A stretch of 64,000 nucleotides of DNA from Pacificoceanicola sp049803835 (GTDB lineage: Bacteria; Pseudomonadota; Alphaproteobacteria; Rhodobacterales; Rhodobacteraceae), in NCBI RefSeq assembly GCF_049803835.1, contig NZ_JBNAGK010000016.1, positions 1 through 64,000 on the forward strand, given 5' to 3'. The notes beneath the pieces were generated by a model. That model was not told where the DNA came from and did not search any database. It saw only the letters and a list, made by a program, of their open reading frames with translations. Each line of letters begins with the position of its first letter. The stretch's first letter is position 1. Position numbers and translations under genes: made by a program. Of this stretch, positions 8,130-16,251 are shown in pieces.

Positions 8130-10007
8130 TCAGCTCTCCATGGTCAGGGTCTGGTAAATGTCGGGCAGGGCGCGGGGCAGGCGTTGCGGATCGGGCAGCA
8201 GGGTAAAACCGGCGCGGCCAAAGATGCGGGCGAACCAGTCCTGCCCGTCCTGATCGACGATCACGCCATGCACCGCCTGCCCCAGCGCGCGGGCTTCGCG
8301 AACAGCCATGCGGCTGTCCTCAATACCGTGCGGGCCTTCGTAGTGGTCGAGGTCATTGGGCTTACCATCGGTCAGCACCAGCAAAAGGCGGCGGGTCGCG
8401 CCCTCGTCGGCCAGCTGCGCCGAGACATGCCGGATCGCGGCGCCCAGCCGGGTGTAATGGCAGGGACGAAAACCGCCGATGCGGGTGGTGACGGCATGGG
8501 TCATGGGTTCGGCAAAGGTCTTGGCCCGGTGCAGGAACACGCGGTCCCGTTTCAACGACGAGAACCCCCAGATGCCAAGCCTGTCGTCCGCCGTATCGAT
8601 GCCGCAGGCCAGCGCGGCCAGCGCCTCGCGCGCGGTTTCGATCACCGAGGTCTGCCCAAGCGCGGCCTCGGTCGAGCGTGAGCAATCCATCAGGATCGCG
8701 ACGGACAGGTCCCGCGCCATAGGGCGGCCGGATTGCCAGACCCGGTCGCTGCCCTGCTGCCCGCAGGCCATGTCGGTCTGCGAGGTCACGACGGCGTCAA
8801 GGTCCAGATCATCGCCGTCCAACTGCCGCGGCAGGATCACGCGACGGGGATGCAGGGGCGCGAACTGGCGGCGGACGCGGGCCACAAGGCGCGGATCGGG
8901 GGCATAGTCGGCGCGGGGCACGGCCTCTGCCTCCAGCACGCGGGTATGATCCGGCATGTAGGCGCCGGTGCGGCGGTTCCATTCGGGATAGGTGAACTTA
9001 CCGGCAAGACGTTCGTGGTCGGCATCCTGCGGCGACAGGTCCAACGACAAACGCAAGCGGGTCGCCGCGCGTTTCACGGTCTGTGACAGGGTCAGGTGGT
9101 CCTGGTCCTCGGCAGCCTTGGCGGCGTTGTCCTGATCGTCATCATCGACCATGCGGTTGATGTTCAGGCTTTCGGCCCAGGACATGATCGATTCAAACCG
9201 GTGGACGATGAAGCTGTCATTGCGGTTGGCCTGATCGCGGTCTTCGCGGCGGGCCTCCTTGCGGGTGGGCAGGGCCATCGCGGGGGCGGGGGCCTCGTCG
9301 CAGGCGGCGGCGGGCTGATCGGTTCGCGCACGTGTGCGCAGGCGTGGCCAGATCGGCAGGGGTGCAAAGGTCCGGTAGCCGCGCGGCGCAGGGCAGTCCA
9401 GGCATTCACGCTGGGGCGCGTGGCCACAGAGTTGATCCAGCAGCATCCGCTCGATCCCGGCCTCGCAGCGCGGCAAGCCGGTGCGATGGCGGTTCAGGGT
9501 GATGTGGGTGCAGAAATGGGCATGCGGCACCCGGAGGCCCGGACAGGCGACATAGGCCCGGTCAGACGCCTTCGCCAGCGCGTCGATCTCGGCTCGATCG
9601 GCGGCCAACGGATCGGCCTGCGCATCGGGCAGGTCGACACAGGCGGCCAGCGCCGTCAGCCACAGGTAGCACGCTCGGTTCAGATCGCGGGTGGGAAAGG
9701 TGTCGATCACCGGCGGCAAGCGCAGGCGGTCGCCGTCGAAATCCGCCACGTGCAGCTTTTCACGCGGGGTGCCGACGCGGCGCAGCCGGTCGGGGCGGTG
9801 GTCCGATGTGGTCAGCGGGGCAAGGGTGATCTCGACCCCCGCCGCGCCGCCAAGCGCCCGGAACAGCGCCAGCACCGAGGGGCGCATCGCCTCGAAGGTC
9901 ACCGCGCTGGCTTCGTCCCCCGCGACGCCCCCCCAGCGCGACGCGACGTCGTGCCAGAGGTTGCCAACGGTCTCTTCCGGCTCAATCAGGTCGAGGAGTT
10001 GGATCAT
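8130..10007 (-). CDS. norD: Nitric oxide reductase activation protein NorD
   Basis: NorD is a cytoplasmic von Willebrand A-domain protein that works with the MoxR-type ATPase NorQ to activate or insert metal into NorCB. The 625 residues comprise a large N-terminal region with a Cys-containing stretch near QRECLDCPAPRGY and an acidic middle (MVDDDDQDNAAK). The C-terminal VWA domain has the MIDAS motif as DCSRSTEA near residue 435, followed by TDGKPND. The gene lies 4 bp downstream of norQ in the norCBQD order seen in many denitrifiers. Length and domain order are normal. Confidence 0.94.
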   Translation of the reverse strand: MIQLLDLIEPEETVGNLWHDVASRWGGVAGDEASAVTFEAMRPSVLALFRALGGAAGVEITLAPLTTSDHRPDRLRRVGTPREKLHVADFDGDRLRLPPVIDTFPTRDLNRACYLWLTALAACVDLPDAQADPLAADRAEIDALAKASDRAYVACPGLRVPHAHFCTHITLNRHRTGLPRCEAGIERMLLDQLCGHAPQRECLDCPAPRGYRTFAPLPIWPRLRTRARTDQPAAACDEAPAPAMALPTRKEARREDRDQANRNDSFIVHRFESIMSWAESLNINRMVDDDDQDNAAKAAEDQDHLTLSQTVKRAATRLRLSLDLSPQDADHERLAGKFTYPEWNRRTGAYMPDHTRVLEAEAVPRADYAPDPRLVARVRRQFAPLHPRRVILPRQLDGDDLDLDAVVTSQTDMACGQQGSDRVWQSGRPMARDLSVAILMDCSRSTEAALGQTSVIETAREALAALACGIDTADDRLGIWGFSSLKRDRVFLHRAKTFAEPMTHAVTTRIGGFRPCHYTRLGAAIRHVSAQLADEGATRRLLLVLTDGKPNDLDHYEGPHGIEDSRMAVREARALGQAVHGVIVDQDGQDWFARIFGRAGFTLLPDPQRLPRALPDIYQTLTMES

Positions 10008-10011
10008 GGCG

Positions 10012-10806
10012 TCACCCGTAGATCACGGCGGCCAGATCGCGCAGCGCCTGTTGCACGTCCGGCTCATCGGAAAGCGGTTCGATGATGGCGGCCTCGATGG
10101 CGCGATCAACGGCCATGCCGCGCGCAATCATCGTCGCGGCGTAGATCAGCAGGCGGGTGGACACGCCTTCCTCCAGATCCATGCCGGACAGAGCGCGGAT
10201 CTTGCCCGCCAGCCTCACCAAGGCGCTGGCGCGCGCCTCATCCAGCCCGCTTTCACGGCAAACCACCGGGGTTTCCACCTCGGGTGTCGGGAAATCGAAG
10301 CCGATGGAGACAAACCGCTGGCGCGTGGACGGCTTCAGCTTTTTCAGCACGTTCTGATAGCCAGGGTTGTAGCTGGCCACCAGCATGAAGGGTTTTGGCG
10401 CCTGTAATTCCTCGCCCGTGCGGTCGATGACCAGACGCCGCCGGTCATCGGTCAGCGGATGCAGGACGACGGTCACGTCCTTGCGGGCCTCGACCACCTC
10501 GTCGAGATAGCAGATGCCACCCTCGCGCACGGCGCGGGTCAGGGGGCCATCGGCCCAGACGGTTTCGCCACCCTTCAACAGGTAACGCCCGATCAGGTCC
10601 GCTGCACTCAGGTCGTCATGGCAGGCGACGGTGTACAACGGCAGGCCCAATCTTGCGGCCATGTGTTCGACAAAGCGGGTCTTGCCGCAGCCTGTCGGCC
10701 CCTTCAGAAGAAGGGGCAGGCAGTTTTCATAGGCCGTCTGGAACACCGCACATTCGTCGGATTGCGCGTGGTAGAACGGCAGGTCGGGGGTGCTCAGGTC
10801 TTTCAT
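10012..10806 (-). CDS. norQ: MoxR-type AAA ATPase NorQ
   Basis: NorQ is a 264-residue MoxR-family AAA+ ATPase that forms a chaperone pair with NorD for nitric oxide reductase. Walker A is GPTGCGKT near residue 36, Walker B is ICYLDEVVEA near residue 98, and sensor and arginine-finger regions follow (VASYNPGYQ, STRQRFVSIGFDFP). The start at 10806 is 3 bp from the norB stop. The gene is the third of the nor operon, and codon and length features are ordinary. Confidence 0.95.
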   Translation of the reverse strand: MKDLSTPDLPFYHAQSDECAVFQTAYENCLPLLLKGPTGCGKTRFVEHMAARLGLPLYTVACHDDLSAADLIGRYLLKGGETVWADGPLTRAVREGGICYLDEVVEARKDVTVVLHPLTDDRRRLVIDRTGEELQAPKPFMLVASYNPGYQNVLKKLKPSTRQRFVSIGFDFPTPEVETPVVCRESGLDEARASALVRLAGKIRALSGMDLEEGVSTRLLIYAATMIARGMAVDRAIEAAIIEPLSDEPDVQQALRDLAAVIYG

Positions 10807-10809
10807 GGC

Positions 10810-12153
10810 TTACTCTCCCGGAACGGCCACGGGGCCGGGTTTCACAACCTCGCGGCGCACCACGAGCATCGAGTAGATGAACAGCAGCGCACCAAGCACC
10901 ACGACGATGCCGGAGCCGAAGCGCATCAGGTAGAACAGCCCAAGCTGGTCCTGCACGTCCATGTAGTAGTCGCCCATGACACGCTGCAGGTGGGTCTGGA
11001 TGGTGCCGGCGAAGGTCAGCGTGAAGGTCATGAAGGCCATGCCGCCGGTCAGCAACCAGAAGGACGCCATGTTCAGCACCTGGTTGTAAGGATCGCGCCC
11101 GCGCAGGTTGGGCATCGCGTAGGTGAACATCGCCAGGTTCAGGGCCACATAGGCACCGTAGAAGGCAAGGTGCCCATGCGCGGCGGTGATCTGCGTGCCG
11201 TGGGTATAGTAGTTCACCCCGTGCAGCGTGTGCAGGAAGCCCCAGACACCCGCGCCAAAGAAGGCGACGGTGGAGGATCCCAGCGACCACAGCAACGCGG
11301 CCTTGTTCGGGTGGTTCTTGCGGCCCTTCCAGACCATGACGAAGGCAAAGGACATCATCGCAAAGAACGGGACCACCTCGAAGGTCGAGAAGATCGAGCC
11401 GATCCACTGCCAGTAACCCGGCGTGCCGATCCAGTAGAAGTGGTGCCCGGTGCCGAGGATGCCGGAAAACAGCGCGGTGGCGACGATGATGTAGAGCCAT
11501 TTCTCGATCACCTCGCGGTCGACGCCCGTCAGCTTCAGCATCAGGAAGCCAAGGATCGCGGCCATGACCAGCTCCCAGGTCGCCTCGACCCAGAGGTGGA
11601 CGACCATCCACCAGTACATCTTGTCGAGGCTCAGGTTGTCAGGGTTGATGAAGGCAAAGACCCACAGCAGGCACAGCAGCCAAAGGCCCATCATCAGGAT
11701 GTTGGTGATCGCCGTTTTGCGCCCGGCCAGGAAGGTCAGCGACACGTTCACGAGGAAGATCACCGCCGCGACGAGGATCCCGAACTTGACCCACAAGGGT
11801 TGTTCAAGGAACTCGCGCCCGCCATGGATGCCGACGAGGTAGGACCCCACCGCCCCCAGCGTTCCGACCACAAGGATCGCCAACTGGATATAGGCGAGCT
11901 TGACCGAGAAGATCTCGCGCTCCGACTCTTCGGGGACGAGGTAATAGGCCGCGCCAAAGAACCCCAGCAGCAGCCAGACGATCAACGCGTTGGTGTGGAT
12001 CATGCGCACGATGTTGAAGGGCAGAGCCTCGGACAGGGTGTTGGGCGAGACATAGATCCAGCCCAGCAGCAGCCCGCCCAGCACCTGGATGCCGAACAGC
12101 GCCATGGCCGCGAGGAAATAGGCGTAAGCCACTTTTTGCGATTGGTATTTCAT
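10810..12153 (-). CDS. norB: Nitric oxide reductase large subunit NorB
   Basis: NorB is the catalytic haem-copper-oxidase-like subunit that reduces 2 NO to N2O in the cytoplasmic membrane. The start at 12153 (MKYQSQKVAYAY) gives 447 residues, the normal length, with about twelve membrane helices. The open frame extends further upstream, but into the norC gene. Ligands seen are His in RMIHTNAL (low-spin haem b), His and Glu in HLWVEATWE, the His pair in GTGHHFYWIG (non-haem iron FeB) and His in AAHGHLAFYGAY (haem b3). It is preceded by norC after a gap holding a palindromic repeat. Confidence 0.97.
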   Translation of the reverse strand: MKYQSQKVAYAYFLAAMALFGIQVLGGLLLGWIYVSPNTLSEALPFNIVRMIHTNALIVWLLLGFFGAAYYLVPEESEREIFSVKLAYIQLAILVVGTLGAVGSYLVGIHGGREFLEQPLWVKFGILVAAVIFLVNVSLTFLAGRKTAITNILMMGLWLLCLLWVFAFINPDNLSLDKMYWWMVVHLWVEATWELVMAAILGFLMLKLTGVDREVIEKWLYIIVATALFSGILGTGHHFYWIGTPGYWQWIGSIFSTFEVVPFFAMMSFAFVMVWKGRKNHPNKAALLWSLGSSTVAFFGAGVWGFLHTLHGVNYYTHGTQITAAHGHLAFYGAYVALNLAMFTYAMPNLRGRDPYNQVLNMASFWLLTGGMAFMTFTLTFAGTIQTHLQRVMGDYYMDVQDQLGLFYLMRFGSGIVVVLGALLFIYSMLVVRREVVKPGPVAVPGE

Positions 12154-12168
12154 GTGTTTTCTCCTTGC

Positions 12169-12212
12169 GCGCAATTTGGTCCGAAAACCGGTTCCCACTT
12201 TTCGGATTGCGC
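12169..12212. repeat. Alphaproteobacterial REP-like palindrome between norC and norB
   Basis: GCGCAAT (12169-12175) pairs with ATTGCGC (12206-12212), and inside them TCCGAAAA (12180-12187) pairs with TTTTCGGA (12199-12206). The centre CCGGTTCCCAC is characteristic of a repetitive palindrome that I recall from many alphaproteobacterial intergenic regions. Inside the norCB transcript it would fold into a hairpin that may set relative norC and norB levels or protect the upstream mRNA end. Confidence 0.65.
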
Positions 12213-12221
12213 TTGTCTCCC

Positions 12222-12674
12222 TCAGCCCGCGTCGTTCGGCGGCCAGTTCTGGGTGTCGGTCTGATCGGCCCAGCGGAGAAATTCGGCGAGGCCGCGCATC
12301 TCCTCTTCGGTGATCTCGAAATGCGGCATCTGGCGGCGGCCCTCGATCCCCGAGGGCTGTGCGGCCATCCAGCCGTCGAGCATCTCGTAGGCCATCTCGG
12401 GGTCGTCCTGCGCCCCCCAGCGGGTCATCACATTGCCCAGTTCGGGGGCGAAATAGGCGCCTTCGCCATGCAGGGTGTGGCAATTGATGCATGAGTTGCG
12501 TTCCCACACATGTTTGCCCAGCCGCACGGCTTCGGTGATCGGGGCCCCAGCGGTCGATGTCTGGACGATGTAGCGATGGCTTTGTGCCGTAAGGGCCACG
12601 AACACGACGACGAAGAATATGGATCCCCCGTAGAACACGTTCCTTGCCCGCGATTTGGTTAGGAATTCAGACAT
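12222..12674 (-). CDS. norC: Nitric oxide reductase cytochrome c subunit NorC
   Basis: NorC is a membrane-anchored monohaem cytochrome c that passes electrons to NorB. The 150 residues begin with an N-terminal anchor helix (about residues 14-31) and continue as a periplasmic domain with the haem motif CINCH at residues 62-66 and a likely Met ligand in RRQMPHF. It is the first gene of the nor operon. A TTG-N8-CAA box lies centred about 70 bp upstream, in the region shared with the divergent DUF1858 gene. Start and length match the family. Confidence 0.96.
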   Translation of the reverse strand: MSEFLTKSRARNVFYGGSIFFVVVFVALTAQSHRYIVQTSTAGAPITEAVRLGKHVWERNSCINCHTLHGEGAYFAPELGNVMTRWGAQDDPEMAYEMLDGWMAAQPSGIEGRRQMPHFEITEEEMRGLAEFLRWADQTDTQNWPPNDAG

Positions 12675-12736
12675 GTCGCGGTCCTGTCGAATTGTTTCGG
12701 ATAACCGCTGTCTACCGGGGCATGACGGACCGCTTG

Positions 12737-12750
12737 TTGTGCAAACGCAA
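12737..12750. promoter_or_regulatory. NnrR/DNR-type box between norC and the DUF1858 gene
   Basis: TTGTGCAAACGCAA (TTGCGTTTGCACAA on the minus strand) fits the TTGCG-N4-C(A/G)CAA pattern of NO-responsive Crp/Fnr regulators. It is centred about 70 bp from the norC start and about 56 bp from the divergent start at 12800, so one site could serve both promoters. Confidence 0.7.
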
Positions 12751-12799
12751 AGAAGTGGACGAAAGGTGCGGGCAACATGTGGCTATGAAAGGACCGCCC

Positions 12800-13009
12800 A
12801 TGTCACAGCCTGATTTCGACGACCCGGACCTGCCCCTGGCCAATTTGTTCGCCGCCTGGCCAGACATGGCGCAGGTGTTCATGGACAAGCGCATGTTGTG
12901 CCCCGGCTGCCTGATCGCGCCGTTTCACGCCATTTCGGATGCCTGTCTGGAATATAATCTGGACGAAGATGCGTTTCGCGAAGACTTGCAGGCCCGTATA
13001 AAGCCGTAG
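12800..13009 (+). CDS. DUF1858 domain protein
   Basis: This 69-residue protein contains the DUF1858 fold with a conserved CPGC motif near residue 34 (DKRMLCPGCLIAPFHAISDAC). DUF1858 proteins often accompany hybrid-cluster and nitrogen-oxide genes; their biochemical role is not established. The ATG at 12800 follows AAGGA at good spacing, while an upstream in-frame ATG at 12785 has a poorer site. The gene is divergent from norC with a shared NnrR-type box, so it is probably an NO-regulon member. It converges on the Crp/Fnr gene with only 3 bp between stops. Confidence 0.82.
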   Translation: MSQPDFDDPDLPLANLFAAWPDMAQVFMDKRMLCPGCLIAPFHAISDACLEYNLDEDAFREDLQARIKP

Positions 13010-13012
13010 GCG

Positions 13013-13702
13013 TCACGCCTCGCTCAGCACCACCAATGCATGCGGGTCGGTGACCACGATATGCTTGCGGGTCGATTCGACGATGCCGTCCTTTTGCCAG
13101 GCCGACAGCAGCCGGCTGACCGTGTGCAACGTCGTGCCCGTCATGTCCGAGATATTCTGTCGCGTGACGGGAAAGGCGATCTCGATCCCTGTGGCCGTCT
13201 TGCGCCCGCTTTGGTGAACCATCCGCAACAGGGCACAGGCGACCCGCTTTTCGACGGCCTGCGTCGCCATTTCCGTCAGGGTTTCCTGGATTTGACCCAG
13301 GCGCTGGCCAAGGGTCTTGTAGCTTTCGGTGGCAAAGCCGGGATAACGGGTTGTGAAGTCCTCCCACAGGCGCACCGGCCATGACAGGGCGATGGATTCC
13401 GCCGCCGCGATGGCAGTGGCCGGGTAGGTGTCGCGCTGCAACGCCGGGGCGATGCCGAACAGCTGGCCCGGGGAAATGTGCAGCACGATGATCTGATCGC
13501 CCCCCGGGGTCGAGCGGACAACGCGCAAATAGCCATCCAGCAACAGGTAGAACCGGTCTGCGTCATGCCCTTCGCGGAAGATCGCCGTACCCTCGTCATA
13601 GCGGCGCGACACCGCCTGATCGAGGATCTCGCGAATCTGTGCCCGGTCCAGCAGGGAAAACGGCGGCAGGCCGGTCAGCAGGCTTTCGTCGAGTTTCGGC
13701 AC
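13013..13702 (-). CDS. Crp/Fnr-family regulator of NnrR/Dnr type
   Basis: The 229-residue protein has an N-terminal cyclic-nucleotide-binding-like sensory domain (residues about 15-125), a dimerisation helix, and a C-terminal winged helix. The DNA-recognition stretch is TRQNISDMTGTTLHTVSRLL. It lacks the N-terminal cysteine cluster of FNR, so it should not carry an oxygen-labile 4Fe-4S centre. That fits NO sensors such as NnrR or Dnr, thought to use haem. Its position among nirK, nor, pseudoazurin and nnrS genes, with TTG-N8-CAA boxes at each promoter, makes it the likely activator of the block. A box 18 bp before its own start suggests autoregulation. Confidence 0.88.
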   Translation of the reverse strand: MPKLDESLLTGLPPFSLLDRAQIREILDQAVSRRYDEGTAIFREGHDADRFYLLLDGYLRVVRSTPGGDQIIVLHISPGQLFGIAPALQRDTYPATAIAAAESIALSWPVRLWEDFTTRYPGFATESYKTLGQRLGQIQETLTEMATQAVEKRVACALLRMVHQSGRKTATGIEIAFPVTRQNISDMTGTTLHTVSRLLSAWQKDGIVESTRKHIVVTDPHALVVLSEA

Positions 13703-13719
13703 GGTTTCGTATCCGGAGT

Positions 13720-13733
13720 TTGTGCAAGGGCAA
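13720..13733. promoter_or_regulatory. NnrR/DNR-type box between the regulator and pseudoazurin genes
   Basis: TTGTGCAAGGGCAA fits TTG-N8-CAA. It is centred about 77 bp before the pseudoazurin ATG, similar to the nirK arrangement, and about 24 bp before the regulator ATG. It could therefore activate pseudoazurin while limiting the regulator. Confidence 0.65.
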
Positions 13734-13803
13734 CGTTCGGGTCGACCTTGTACGGCAAATCAGGGGCAGACGAAACAGACGGAAACGCAGAAAGGATGCA
13801 CCG

Positions 13804-14232
13804 ATGTTCAAATCCATGATGATGACCGCCGCCTTTGCCATGATTGCAACCGTGGCCGGCGCCGAGACCTTTGAGATCCACATGAAGAACAAGGGCGAGG
13901 CGGGTGTCATGGTCTTCGAACCCGCCTTCGTAAAGGCCGCGCCAGGCGACGTGATCCATTTCGTGCCTGTCGACAAGGGGCACAATGTCGAAAGCATCGA
14001 CGGAATGCTTCCCGAAGGCGTCGACAGCTTCAAGACCAAGTTCAACGACGCGTTCGAGCTGACCGTGGATGCCGAAGGCGTCTATGGCGTCAAATGTACG
14101 CCGCATTACTCGATGGGCATGGTCGCCGTGATCCAGGTTGGTGATGCGGTGAACCTCGATGCCGCAGCAAAGGTCAAGCAGAAGGGCAAGGCCAAAGCGC
14201 GAATGGCGGACCTTCTGGCTCAGGTCGAGTGA
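13804..14232 (+). CDS. Pseudoazurin
   Basis: This small blue copper protein is the expected electron donor to NirK. The 142-residue precursor has a 20-residue signal peptide ending GA-ET. Copper ligands are His60, Cys98, His101 and Met106, which become 40, 78, 81 and 86 after cleavage, exactly the classical pseudoazurin numbering; motifs are KGHNVE and KCTPHYSMGM. A basic tail (KQKGKAKAR) suits docking to acidic partners. The ATG at 13804 follows AAAGGA. An NO-regulator box lies upstream and a GC hairpin follows the stop before nnrS. Confidence 0.95.
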   Translation: MFKSMMMTAAFAMIATVAGAETFEIHMKNKGEAGVMVFEPAFVKAAPGDVIHFVPVDKGHNVESIDGMLPEGVDSFKTKFNDAFELTVDAEGVYGVKCTPHYSMGMVAVIQVGDAVNLDAAAKVKQKGKAKARMADLLAQVE

Positions 14233-14261
14233 CGCATCGTCCCGCGTCAAGCGACTGACAC

Positions 14262-14285
14262 GGGCGGCGCCGGTCGGTGCCGCCC
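14262..14285 (+). terminator. GC hairpin between pseudoazurin and nnrS
   Basis: GGGCGGCGCC (14262-14271) pairs with GGTGCCGCCC (14276-14285), with one G-T pair, around a GGTC loop. The following ATTTCGAT is a weak T tract, so it may attenuate rather than stop transcription into nnrS, which has no visible regulator box of its own. Confidence 0.5.
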
Positions 14286-14309
14286 ATTTCGATCAGAAGG
14301 ATACATCCC

Positions 14310-15503
14310 ATGAAACCGCGCGCGTCCTATCGTGGGCCTGACCTGTTTTCCTACGGTTTCCGGCCCTTCTTCCTGTCTGCCACCTTATTCGCGTTGGTCG
14401 TAGTTCCACTGTGGTGGCTGGTGTGGCGCGGGAGGGTGGCGTTGGAAAGCCCGTTCGTCCCGACCGACTGGCATGTGCACGAGATGATTTTCGGCTACGG
14501 CGCGGCAGTGGTGGCGGGTTTCCTGTTCACCGCCGTGCCGAACTGGACGGGCCGCCTGCCGACGCGGGGCTGGCCGCTGGCCGCATTGCTCGCCGTCTGG
14601 GTCGCCGGGCGTCTGGTGGTGGCCGGACTGGCCGGTTTGCCTCCCCTGGCGGTGTTGGCCATCGATCAGGCATTTTTGCTTGCCGTGGCCACGATGATCA
14701 CGCGCGAGATCGTCGCCGGCAAGAACTGGCGCAATCTCAAGGTGCTCGTCCCCGTCAGCCTCCTGTGGCTGTCGAACATACTTTTTCACCTCGAGTCCAT
14801 GTCCCAGGGCTACGCCGCACACGGTCAGAGACTGGGCATCTCACTTCTGATCTTTCTTGTCCTGATGATTGGCGGCCGGATCATTCCGAGTTTTACGCGC
14901 AACTGGCTGGCTAAGCAGACGGCTGCAAAACTGCCGGTCCCGTTTGGACGCTTCGACGGGCTCGCGGTGGGTTTCGCGGCGGCAGCGCTGCTCGTCTGGG
15001 TCCTGGCGCCCACAAGTTGGACAACCATAGCTTTGGCGGCCGGCGCGGGACTTCTTCATGCGGTCCGCCTGTCGCGGTGGTGCGGGCTGTCGTGCCGGCG
15101 TTCACCTCTGTTGCTGATGCTGCACGCCGCCTATGCTTTTGTCCCGCTGGGATTTGCCTGTGTGGCTGCGGATGGACTGGGTTGGCTCGCGCCCGCGGTG
15201 GGCGTGCATGTCCTGGGCATTGGTGCCATCGGAGGTATGACGGTCGCGGTGATGATGCGCGCAACCATGGGACACACCGGGCGCGATCTGATTGCGGGTC
15301 GTGGATTGACCGTGGCCTTTGCCTTGTTGGTCGGGGCGGTTGGCTTACGCGTGGCAGGGGCTTCTCTGACACTGGCCGGTCAGAACGGCATCGATCTGGC
15401 GGCCGTGCTGTGGACCCTCGGTTTTGCGATCATCGCCCTGCGCATTGGACCGTGGTTGTTGCGCCCCCGCGTTGCGGCCAAGATGCCGTCGCAGGCGGTA
15501 TAA
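14310..15503 (+). CDS. nnrS: NnrS family haem-copper membrane protein
   Basis: NnrS is a polytopic haem- and copper-containing membrane protein that protects cells under nitrosative stress and is regulated with nir and nor genes in Rhodobacter. The 397 residues start at ATG 14310 after AGAAGGA and contain about twelve hydrophobic segments. Typical motifs are FSYGFRPFFL near the N-terminus, WHVHEMIFGYGAAV, GGRIIPSFTRNWL and the GIGAIGGMTVAVMMRA segment. Conserved His residues in the second and later helices are likely haem or metal ligands. It follows pseudoazurin with a hairpin between and ends the denitrification block on the plus strand. Confidence 0.94.
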   Translation: MKPRASYRGPDLFSYGFRPFFLSATLFALVVVPLWWLVWRGRVALESPFVPTDWHVHEMIFGYGAAVVAGFLFTAVPNWTGRLPTRGWPLAALLAVWVAGRLVVAGLAGLPPLAVLAIDQAFLLAVATMITREIVAGKNWRNLKVLVPVSLLWLSNILFHLESMSQGYAAHGQRLGISLLIFLVLMIGGRIIPSFTRNWLAKQTAAKLPVPFGRFDGLAVGFAAAALLVWVLAPTSWTTIALAAGAGLLHAVRLSRWCGLSCRRSPLLLMLHAAYAFVPLGFACVAADGLGWLAPAVGVHVLGIGAIGGMTVAVMMRATMGHTGRDLIAGRGLTVAFALLVGAVGLRVAGASLTLAGQNGIDLAAVLWTLGFAIIALRIGPWLLRPRVAAKMPSQAV

Positions 15504-15762
15504 TGATCGGCAAAGGCGGCCTAAACGTCGTCGATCCAGGTCTTCCCGGCGACGGCACGCGTAAAGCCGAGCGGACCGATGCGCAGGAGCGCCACTTGTC
15601 GCAGCGCACTCCCCTCGATCCCCTCCGCTGCGGCGCGACGCGCGCGAGAATGAACGGCGCCTTCGGAACCGGCGCCAATGGCAAGCGCCGGTTTTCCCGG
15701 TCGGTCAAAGGGCCGACGTCGGCACAGGGCTCGCCCAGGCCGGCATAGACCTTCCACCCGTC

Positions 15763-15885
15763 GTGGATCAAGTGACCCAGGAAAACGCGATGATGGCGAC
15801 CGAGATTCAGTGGACCGTTGCAACCATGTCGGAAGAGGCCGAAACACTTGAGCAGATGACCGGCCGGTTCCGGATTGCGGACTTT
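15763..15885 (+). pseudogene. Methyl-accepting chemotaxis protein C-terminal remnant
   Basis: The frame from 15763 reads VDQVTQENAMMATEI and then ATMSEEAETLEQMTGRFRI, the conserved end of the cytoplasmic signalling domain of chemoreceptors (the usual VDQ.TQQNAA.VEE ... L...V.RFR pattern). Nothing resembling the rest of a chemoreceptor precedes it, and the frame continues with unrelated residues. It is a truncated 3' fragment left by rearrangement. Confidence 0.7.
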
Positions 15886-16085
15886 GCGGAAAGGATCTCA
15901 CCCTTGTCCGTGGTGCGCACTGCCGCGCGATCTCGACCTTGGACTGGTAGACCACGACCCGGTTCAGCCCCGGCAAGCGTCTGGCGGCACTTCTATCGGG
16001 CGGGCCGCACTTGAATGTATATACGCTTGGACGCGGCTGTAATTGCAGACCTTTATAAACATAATCAGGATTATAAGGAAAAATC

Positions 16086-16103
16086 CCCGTAGCCGGGCTT
16101 TTT
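16086..16103 (+). terminator. Possible rho-independent terminator
   Basis: CCCG (16086-16089) pairs with CGGG (16094-16097) around TAGC and is followed by CTTTTT. The stem is short; with the upstream chemoreceptor tail on the same strand it may be that gene's old terminator. Confidence 0.35.
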
Positions 16104-16251
16104 CAAACCTACGTTGCGACAAGTCCACATCGCGATGAATTTACGTCCAACACGCGCAATCAAAGGTGCGCTGAACGCGAGTCTGAAGGCGGCCCGACAC
16201 GACACGGGACAATACATTTGCTCGGCGCAGTCAGTCGCATGACATCGCCGG

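Larger units (their letters stand above)
15504..16251. other. Degraded intergenic region with gene remnants
   Basis: No intact gene is supported. The stretch holds the tail of a methyl-accepting chemotaxis protein (15763-15885), unassigned open frames on both strands, and an AT-richer right part (16015-16110). The AT-rich part contains a palindrome ATAATC-AG-GATTAT (16061-16074) and a terminator-like hairpin. The mixture suggests a junction made by deletion or recombination between the denitrification block and the catabolic island. Confidence 0.6.

Noticed and set aside
10459..12264. 601-codon plus-strand frame rich in His, Asp and Gln
   Set aside because: It is the antisense shadow of norB; the norB side has all metal ligands.
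15521..15976. Minus-strand 151-codon frame as a gene
   Set aside because: No family motif, and it overlaps a chemoreceptor remnant on the other strand; best read as decayed DNA.
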